Positions 56,507-64,000 of a DNA stretch of 64,000 bases are shown one piece after another (the stretch's first letter is position 1; every line of letters starts with the position of its first letter). The position numbers and the translations under genes were made by a program. This stretch comes from Colocasia esculenta (lineage: Eukaryota; Streptophyta; Magnoliopsida; Alismatales; Araceae): contig CM024758.1 of assembly GCA_014218235.1 (NCBI GenBank), forward strand, positions 76,146,206 through 76,210,205, given 5' to 3'. The notes below the pieces were generated by a model. The model was not told where the DNA came from, did not search any database, and was given only the letters and a program-made list of their open reading frames with translations.

Positions 56507-56909
56507 ATGATGGCAACCTTAAAACCATACAGAAGTGAAGTTTTGATGAAAAGTGATTTTAAGCACCTTTGGTTATTTAACACTCAGTTAGAAATGCATT
56601 GATTGTGACTGAATGATGTTTCATTTCTTTTTTATTAAACTTGTCAAAGACCTTTGAACATTTTTTAGTAACATTTGAAGAGATCATACACGTGAAAGAC
56701 ACAATGTTACTAGAAGTGAGTTATTACATAAAGAGGTCAAGCAGCTTGACAAGCAATCATCACATTCACATTTATTCAAAAAGGTTTCAATCACATTGAA
56801 GACACAAATATTTCTATTCATTTCATTAAAGATATGAGCATTACAATCTTCAAAAAAAAAAAACAATACAATCTATCTTCTCCCCCTTTGACATCATCAA
56901 GAAAGTACA

Positions 56910-58890
56910 TTAATGGGGAGGAGGAGGAGGAGGAATGGGTAGCAAAATGGTCTCAATATTCGTTAGCCTCTTTTCCATTGAAGTTAGACTAAACTTCATT
57001 TGAGCTTGGATAGTTGAGAGCCTTGTGTGCAGAAGATGTTCCATCCTTTTTGAATTCTCTGACATTGAAGCTTAAAGTGCACTGAACTCATTTGACACTG
57101 GCTGTGAAGATGAGGAACCAGTTGACCAACCAGGCCTATTCAAAACTTTGAATTCCCTTTTAAGTGCAGACATCTCTTCATCAATATGAGCAGAGAGATT
57201 CTTCATGCTCTCCAAGTCATCTACCAAATGTGCGAAGGATAGTCTTGTTTTTGAAATCTGAGAAAGTGTCTCCTGGTGTTGAAGACATCAGCTTGGGAAT
57301 TTGCCAAAATTCCCTTAAGAACTATTTCCAACTCCTTTTGATGCTCTTTCAGTTCAATAGAGGCATCTCCCAATGTGCAATCAGCCTGTTGAACCTTTGA
57401 GTGGCATGGTCAGAAGCTGCTTTTTGTTCAATAAACTTGGCTGACACAGTGTTCTCCAACCTCTGAATCCTTAACTCAAAAGTTTCTGACATGGATTGAA
57501 TAGAGGTGTTCAAAGCATCAAATTTGTCATTCAAAAATGTGTATAGCTCTGGTGGAACAGAAGGTCCACCAAAGGATGAGGATGCATGAACTGGAGGTTG
57601 TGGAGAGAAGGATGGGATTTCAGTTTCAAAGTTCATGGAGGAGGAAGGTTGAAGGTGAGGTGAATGAGGGGCAATGAATGGTTCATCAACTTGAGCTGCC
57701 ACATGAGGCTGATCCTCATTAATGGGAGGCTGGTCCTCATGTACTTGAGGCTGATCCTCTGGAGCTGGAGGCTGATCCTCTTGCACTGGAGGCTGTTCCT
57801 CTTGTACTGGAGGCTGTTCCTCTTGGACCACATGGTCTTCTACGCAGCTGGCCCTCTCCTCACTTGATCACCCACAATCCTAAAGCCCATAAATTTTGAA
57901 CATGCTTAAAGCAATAGATGTTGGACTTAGGAATCTTCAGATTTCTCATTCTCCAAAGACACACCAAAGTGTTTAAACACTTGAGTCAAAGGGGTGCATA
58001 TGGAAGTGATCTATGCAAATCTGCCCTGGTGGTCTCAGAAATGATCTGGTACATGATGACATGGAGATTTATCTTGATGTTCTGCTCATACAGAAAAGCA
58101 CAAACCTTTGAATATCAGTAAGTCTGTTCTCCCACCACCTTGAGGTGTTATGATAGTGGTTAGGATGTGATGGGTAAGCCTCAACACTGGGGGAAAGGTG
58201 TTGGTATTGAATTTGGTGACATGAATTTGCTTGAGATCAGTCTCATCAGCCTGCAATCAAGTCAAAATGCTATATGCTTCATGGAGTTAAACTCAAAGTT
58301 ATGATAGTCTGCCCCTTCATCTGGAATTTTGAAGATGGTTGCTGCTATGTCTGTAGGCATATCATTGCAATCCCTTGACCTTTGACTTGTATCCCTCATC
58401 TATGCATTCCAAATGCAAGTAGAAATCCTGGACAAGTCTAGGGTGATGATTCGAAATTCTGAGATAAAGGTGCCAAGATTGAAATTTGAAGAAATTAAGG
58501 ACTTCAGGGAAAGCAGCAATCAGTTCAGTATCTTCTAACTCCACTGCTCTGGGTTTCAAGATTGTCTTCCCAGCACTAGGGGGTTTGGAGGGAGTGCTCT
58601 TAGAGGGTGGGAAGACTCTGAGGAGGATGATGAGGAGAGGATGAGGACTCAGAAACTTCAGGAGAGGAATCTAGAATTTCCTCATAGGGTAAGAGATCCT
58701 CGACCTCGCCAGAAGATGAAGCCCTACTCTCTAGCAAGTGATGGGGATGCAGAGGGAGACCCTGGCTGCTCTGCAGGGTCATGGTGCTCTTTTGTTCTCC
58801 TTTCAGTAGGAAGAACATCATCCGCCGGATGGGGCCTTGCCGAAGCCCTTGACTTTGCTCCACGACGCGAGGAAGCTGCTTGGGTGCCAT
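56910..58890 (-). pseudogene. Sire-E extra ORF after pol
   Basis: ATG at 58890 starts MAPKQLPRVVEQSQGL. A Ser/Glu-rich stretch (SSSGEVEDLLPYEEILDSSP) follows, then a segment near 58362-58559 with FPEVLNFFKFQSWHLYLRIS, the same layout as GWTSFLYSHLQYS in Sire-B. At 57349-57831 lies a proline- and glutamate-rich repeat (EEQPPVQEEQPPVQEDQPP) and then a heptad-like FLNDKFDALNTSIQSMSETF. The protein ends PIPPPPPPH and a TAA at 56910-56912. Stops and shifts are present between segments. No membrane segment seen. The same start, acidic front and coiled-coil/proline tail as in Sire-A and Sire-B argue for one gene family of unknown function. Confidence 0.7.
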
Positions 58891-60568
58891 GGAATAGAGA
58901 ATAGAGGACGATGGTAAGAGAGGAATGAGAGAAGAGGAACAGGGAAGGGATGGAGAAGGGTAGAGGTGGAGATGGGTTCGAAAACCTACCGAAATTCAGG
59001 AAGAAACCGACCGTCTGGTCGACCGGAGAAGGAAAAAGGGGGTTTTATGGTATGTTACCCCGCAGGTACATCAAGCCTTAACCGGCGCCACGGTGAAAAA
59101 GAGTTGGCAGGGGGGTCAGTGTCGACACTAGAGGAGGTGAGTGTCGACTTGAGTGAAAGTGTGCGACAGTAGATGAGTAGTGTCGACCTGGCCTGATGAA
59201 AATTTAAGTTTGAGTATGGGAAAAATTAGTGAGCTTTGGGACATCTTTATAATGATAAGTAATGGGTGGAATAATCATTTCAAGGATATTAAGAGACTAA
59301 AAAAATTCATTTGTTAAATTTTGCAAAAATTCAACACAATTCAAGTTTTACACAATATCCAACAGGATATGAGCATTCAGTGACTTGAGTCATTAAAATG
59401 ATGATTTGAGGGATATAATACATTTAATAAATCAACTACACACTACCATATTCTTCAAGTCCAAAGAAATAAAAAAAATCTTTTAGACAGAAATCAAGTG
59501 TGTTGAAAGTAAACAATTTTTAAGAACAACTTGATGATGGATAAGAGTGATTCTTTTAAAAAATTCTCCAAAGATATACACATTTTGGTTTTGAAACAAA
59601 CTATCACATGAGATATATCTTGTTCACTCAAGAACTAATGCTTTTCACACACTATACCCTAGATACTGAAGATTTATCCATTATCAAGTCTCAAAGGGGT
59701 AAATGATGACCTTTTGACATGAAAAATATACGTTTTTTAGACGCCAATATTTCCAGTTACTCAGTCATCATCAAAAAGGAATAAGACATATTTGTTTTGC
59801 TTTTCATTTATTTTGATTTTGAACCCCTTTGAACAGAGATAGCATTAGTGCCTCATGACATACATGGCACTTCATTCATTGTGAAGGTGTGCAGTTTCTC
59901 AGCACATGGCCATTGCTCTGTTGAATTGACAAATTTGGAGATTTTTGACAAAAAAGATATCATCTATATCCAACATCAATTGCAAACAAAAACATGTTAG
60001 ATTCAAGGCACACATTATCCTTCAGTCTTTGAAAGAAATCTGAATTTCTATTGTTTTGAAGAATATAGGTGAGAGTTGACAAATGAATATAATAGATCAC
60101 TCAAAGGATCATTTTGAGACTCTAGACACCTGAATGAGGACATTATGCAAGGAAATTGATGTAATGCAAGGAAAGTTTTTGAATTTTTCAAAAGATATGA
60201 CTTGTGAATTTTCTAGCTCCCCCTGAGATGAAGATTTCAACCATTTTCATCAGAATAGAGATATGCAAGTTTTTGAAATCAGAAATAATTCTCTTTGAGC
60301 AACAAAAGCTCTCCTCAACAATTGCATAATCATTTCTTGGTACTTGGCGGAGACATATACTCTCGCATAGTGAAGTGTCCAGACAAGCAGAACTTGTCTT
60401 CTTCAAATCACCATTTGATATACCAAGAAGTTCAATACAATGTGAGTTGAAGAGTTCATTGTCAAAAAGAAATAGAAGTGAAATGGAAGAGAGATATGAT
60501 CAGTATGAATCAAGGAAGCAAATGAATATGATGATGCAAAGAACTCCCCCTCAGAAGATGCCTAACAC
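58891..60568 (-). other. Sire-E post-pol non-coding region
   Basis: No convincing gene. GTCGAC motifs at 59018, 59121, 59143 and 59182, upstream of the extra ORF in its direction of reading, with a pyrimidine-rich leader at about 58891-58975. Minus-strand GCGCCGGTT at 59080-59088 matches one at 28150-28158 in Sire-B. A segment at about 59710-59772 resembles the duplicated unit of Sire-B at 27526-27670. Purine-run GGGGGAG remnants near 60217 and 60545. Confidence 0.6.
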
Positions 60569-60908
60569 TCAACCCAATCCCAATGGACATTTACAAAGAC
60601 CAAGTTCTCTCCTTAAAGATGAGAATCTACTGTCAGGAACGGGTTTTGTGAAAATGTCAGCAATTTGTTTTTCAGTTTCTATGAAGTGGAGTTCAAATGA
60701 TTTCTTTGCTACCTCATCTCTCAAGAAATGATGCCTAATTTCAATATGCTTGGTTCTGGAATGCTGAATGGGATTTTTAGACAGATTTATTGCACTTGTG
60801 TTATCACATAGAATGGGAACACAACCTAAGTCTTGGTTATAATCAAAAAGTTGATGTTTCACCCAAAGAATTTGGGTTCCACACCTACCAGCAGCAACAT
60901 ACTTAGCC
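60569..60908 (-). pseudogene. Sire-E RNase H, C-terminal part
   Basis: Minus-strand frame with KYVAAGRCGTQILWVKHQLF, VPILCDNTSAINLSKN, SRTKHIEIRHHFLRDEV and QIADIFTKPVPDSRF, ending RRELGLCKCPLGLG at 60569. This is the last third of copia RNase H, closely resembling Sire-A and Sire-B. The upstream catalytic Asp region is missing, because homology ends at about 60908, where Cop-F2 gag begins. Confidence 0.9.
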
Positions 60909-63900
60909 ATGATGCTGCATCTTCGCACCTTGTTTGAGGAGCAAGGACGGAATCAAAGATACGAGATATCAAAGAGTCTGTTCAGGATGAGGATGATAGA
61001 AGGGGCATCGGTCAGAACCATGTCCTAAAGATGATTGAGTGGATCAAGAAGCTCACAGGTCTAGCACTTGTCCTCGAGGATGACTTGTGTGTGGATCTAA
61101 TACTTCAATCCCTTCCAGATTCTTTTTCACAGTTCATTATGAATTTCAATATAAACAAGATAGTGGCAACCCTGCCTGAGCTCCTTAATATGTTGAGGGA
61201 GCTGAGGGTTCCATTAGGAAGGATAAGCCAGTCTCCATGTTGATGAGATCAACAAGAAGAGGAAAGCACGGAACACCCTAAGAAGGGCAAAAGCAAGGCA
61301 ATAAAGCAGGCAAGGCAAAGGTTGCCAAGAAAGACCCGACCCAAGATAAGGAAAGTGCTTCCACTGTGGCAAGGATGGGCATTGGAAGAGGAACTGCAAG
61401 GAATACCTAGCAGAAAAGGCAAAGATGAAGCTTGGAGAAGCTTCAGGTATATTCATGATTGATCTCCATTTGTCAGAAAATATGATAATGCATGGGTATT
61501 AGATACCGCATGTGCATCTCATATTTGCAATTCGTTGCAGGTTCTGACAAAGTGTAGGAGACTGACAAAGGGTGAGGTTGACTTAAGAATGGGGAATGGC
61601 GCAAAAGTTGATGTTGTTGCTGTCGGCAAAGTCAACCTACTACTACCTCGTGGAGCCGCACTTGTGTTGGATAAATGTTACTTTGTTCCTTCTATCATCA
61701 AAAAATCATTTCCATTCATGTTTGACTAAAAATGGATATAAGTTTGTTTTTTAGAACAATGGTTGTTCACTAATTTCGGATGATGAGATCATTAGTAAAG
61801 GAACATTGTTCATGGTTTGTTACATTAGATGTTGCTTCACATGTCATGAATGTTAGTACGTCTAAAAGAAATAGAGATGAGGTGAACGAAGATTACCTAT
61901 GGCATTGTAGGCTAGGTCATATCCATGAGGGTAGAATTCAAAGGTTGTTAAAGGATGGATATTTAGACCCATTTGATTATGAATCATATGCAACCTGTGC
62001 ATCTTGCCTCAAGGAAAGTTGACCAACTCTTCATTTAGTGGAACTAGAGAGAGAGCTTCTGAGTTCCTAGAACTCATACATACTGATGTATGTGGATCTA
62101 TGTCCATACAAGCCAGAGGAGGATATTCTTACTTCATTACATTCACTGATGACTTCTCAGGTATGGACATGTGTACTTAATGAAGTACAAGTCTGAGGCC
62201 TTTGAAAAAATCAAAGAATATAAGAATGAAGTAGAAAATCAGACTGGAAAGAGTATTAAGATCTTCGTTCAGATCGAGGAGGAGAGTACTTGAGCACAGA
62301 GTTCACCCAATTTCTAAAGGACCATGGAATCAATCCCAATGGACTCTCCTCCATACACCTCAGCTCAATGGTGTATCGGAAAGGAGGAATCGCGCATTAT
62401 TAGATATGGTGCGATCCATGATGAGTTTTGCCAACCTACCCATGTCATTATGGGGATATGCCCTACAAACCGCAGCTTACCTTCTGAACAGAGTTCCAAC
62501 TAAGACGGTAGTGTCTACTCCATATGAGATATGGAAAGGAAAGAAGCCCGATCTTAAAGTATTAAGATTTGGGGCTGCCCTACCCACGTTAAGAGACACA
62601 ATCCTGATAAATTGGAATCAAGGTCAGAACAGTGCATATTCGTGGGAAACCCCAAGGAAACTTGTGGGTATTATTTCTATCACCCCGAGGACCAAAAGGT
62701 CTTTGTTGCCAAGAGAGCAGTGTTTCTTGAGAAGGAACACATTCATGGTGGAAACAGTGGGAGTGTGATAGAATTGAGAGAGGTTGGAGAACCTGGCTCA
62801 AGCACCATTCTGCAAGAAGAGTCTGTTCAAGTACCTATCACACAAATTCCAAATTTGCATAGGTCAAGTAGAGTTCCTATCCCTCCTGAAAGATATGTGG
62901 GACATATCAAGGGACAAGACTCTGAGGATATTGATCCTCCAAACCTACGAGGAGGCTATTATGAGCATAGACTCCAGGAAATGGCAAGAGGCCATGAATT
63001 CTGAGATGGATTCCATGTACTCCAACTAGGTTTGGAACCTAGTTGATGCACCTGAGGGTATTGTACCCATTGGGTGCAAATGGATCTTCAAGAAGAAGAT
63101 TGGAGTATTTGGAAAGGTAGAGACCTTTAAGGCAAGGCTTGTGGCAAAAGGATATCGCCAAACGCAAGGTATTGACTATGACGAAACCTTTTCGCCCGTC
63201 GCCATGCTTAAATCTATCAGAATTTTATTGGCTATTGCAGCATACCATGATTATGAGATATGGCAGATGGATGTAAAAAATGCATCCTCAATGGAAACTC
63301 GAGGAAGAGGTGTATATGATATAGCCTGATGGATTCGTTTCCGAGAAAAATCCAGATAAGGTGTGCAAGTTGCTTAAGTCTATTATGGACTAAAGCAAGC
63401 TTCCCGAAGTTGGAACATAAGATTGATGAGGTAATCAGATCTTATGACTTCGTTAAGAACGAAGATGAGCCTGTGTATATAAGAAGATAAGTGGGAGTGT
63501 TATCATTTTCTTGGTGTTATATGTGGAAGACATTCTCATCATTGGAAACGATAGGAATGCTATCCACAGTTAAGACTTGGTTATCAAAGAATTCTCCATG
63601 AAGGACTTAGGGGAAGCATCCTACATTTTGGGGATCCGGATCTATAGAGATAGATCTAAGAGGATGCTTGGCTTGTCCCAGTCTATGTACATAGACACCA
63701 TAGTCAAAAGATTTGGCATGGAAAATTCCAAAAGAGGTTTCATACCATTGAGACATGGAATTTCTCTTTCTAAGAGTATGTCCAAAGACTCTAGAAGAAA
63801 GGGCATACATGGATAGAATACCCTATGCGTCTGCTATAGGATCTTCATGTATGCAATGTTATGTACTCGACCTGATATAGCGCATGCTCTAAGTGTTACG

Positions 63901-64000
63901 AGCAGGTATCAGGCAGATCCAGGTTTAGAACACTGGAAGGCAGTAAAGTGTATCCTTAAGTACTTAAGAAGGACTAAGGATATTTTACTAGTATATGGAG
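60909..64000 (+). pseudogene. Cop-F2 gag-pol, C-terminal gag to RNase H
   Basis: Gag resumes MLHLRTLFEEQGRNQRYEIS, then KMIEWIKKLTGLALVLEDDL and LILQSLPDSFSQFIMNFNIN (61031-61243). Knuckle CFHCGKDGHWKRNC at 61356-61397. Protease near 61490-61730: WVLDTACASHICNSLQVL; the catalytic triplet reads DTA where DTG or DSG is expected. Pre-integrase LWHCRLGHIHEGRIQRLLKD near 61900, integrase traces (HTDVCGSMS, TFTDDFS, AYLLNRVPTKT). RT from about 62990: MNSEMDSMYSN, KWIFKKK, ARLVAKGYRQ... and WQMDVKNA. The YVDD position reads YVED near 63520. Linker MKDLGEASYILGIRIYRDRS at 63598. Many frameshifts and stops. Runs off the window inside RNase H. Confidence 0.88.

Larger units (their letters stand above)
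54842..60908 (-). mobile_element. Sire-E: 3' fragment of a Sirevirus, minus strand
   Basis: Reading right to left: RNase H (60908-60569), post-pol region, extra ORF (58890-56910), double polypurine tract and 3' LTR (56491-54842). Gag, protease, integrase and RT are missing. The LTR and GTCGAC context differ from Sire-A and Sire-B, so it is a third family. Left flank GGACG (54837-54841) would be one target duplication; its partner was lost with the 5' half. Confidence 0.88.
52242..64000 (+). mobile_element. Cop-F2: Ty1/copia element, interrupted by Sire-E
   Basis: 5' LTR 52242-54206, primer site and leader to 54841; then Sire-E; then gag-pol from 60909 to the window end. Same family as Cop-F1. 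The N-terminal half of gag is absent at the Sire-E junction, and Sire-E lacks its own 5' part there, so the junction is a deletion and not a clean insertion. The 3' LTR lies beyond the window. Confidence 0.85.

Noticed and set aside
1..64000. Host genes, tRNA or rRNA genes, organelle DNA insertions, DNA transposons or MITEs
   Set aside because: I read both strands for these and found nothing outside the retroelements; a small degraded MITE could still be missed without a database search.

Overview
This is plant nuclear DNA made of nested LTR retrotransposons. I found no host gene, tRNA, rRNA or CRISPR array. The plant origin rests on Ty1/copia elements of the Sirevirus (SIRE/Maximus) type, Ty3/gypsy chromoviruses of the Tekay/Del type, plant tRNA-Met primer sites (TGGTATCAAAGC, TGGTATCAGAGC) and a plant-type LINE tail. 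The species cannot be named from this window.

Layout. (1) 1-3030: 3' part of a copia element, Cop-F1 (reverse transcriptase, RNase H, 3' LTR). (2) 3031-4093: gypsy-LTR-like remnant. (3) 4094-6504, minus strand: 3' part of a chromovirus, Gyp-M, with a hairpin-rich LTR. (4) 6505-45032: Sirevirus Sire-A, inserted in the Gyp-M integrase gene with target duplication ATACT. Sire-B (8584-31158, duplication TAGAT) lies inside the Sire-A gag. A chromovirus, Tekay-1 (13401-24817, TAAGG/CAAGG), lies inside the Sire-B pol. A solo LTR of the Tekay-1 family (38480-41744, perfect duplication AACTT) lies inside the extra ORF of Sire-A. (5) 45033-45160: the rest of Gyp-M, then a breakpoint into minus-strand Sire-D (45161-50368), a relative of Sire-B. 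(6) 50408-50777: 5'-truncated LINE tail with poly(A). (7) 50778-52241: degenerate copia fragment Cop-G. (8) 52242-64000: copia element Cop-F2, same family as Cop-F1, running off the right edge and interrupted by minus-strand 3' fragment Sire-E (54842-60908).

How the parts work. Each complete element is a transcription unit driven by its LTR and encodes Gag (particle), protease, integrase and reverse transcriptase-RNase H. The order is PR-IN-RT-RH in copia and PR-RT-RH-IN-chromodomain in gypsy. Three Sireviruses carry an extra ORF after pol, beginning Met-Ala-Pro-Lys and ending in a coiled-coil-like, proline-rich tail. Almost every frame is broken, many by single-base indels, so few products can be made as read.

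Most notable: two intron-like segments inside the Tekay-1 gag; GTCGAC-core motifs in the U3 region, the gag-pol linker and upstream of the extra ORF of the Sireviruses; and arrays of perfect hairpins in the LTRs of two chromovirus families. Names such as Sire-A are labels for this window only.
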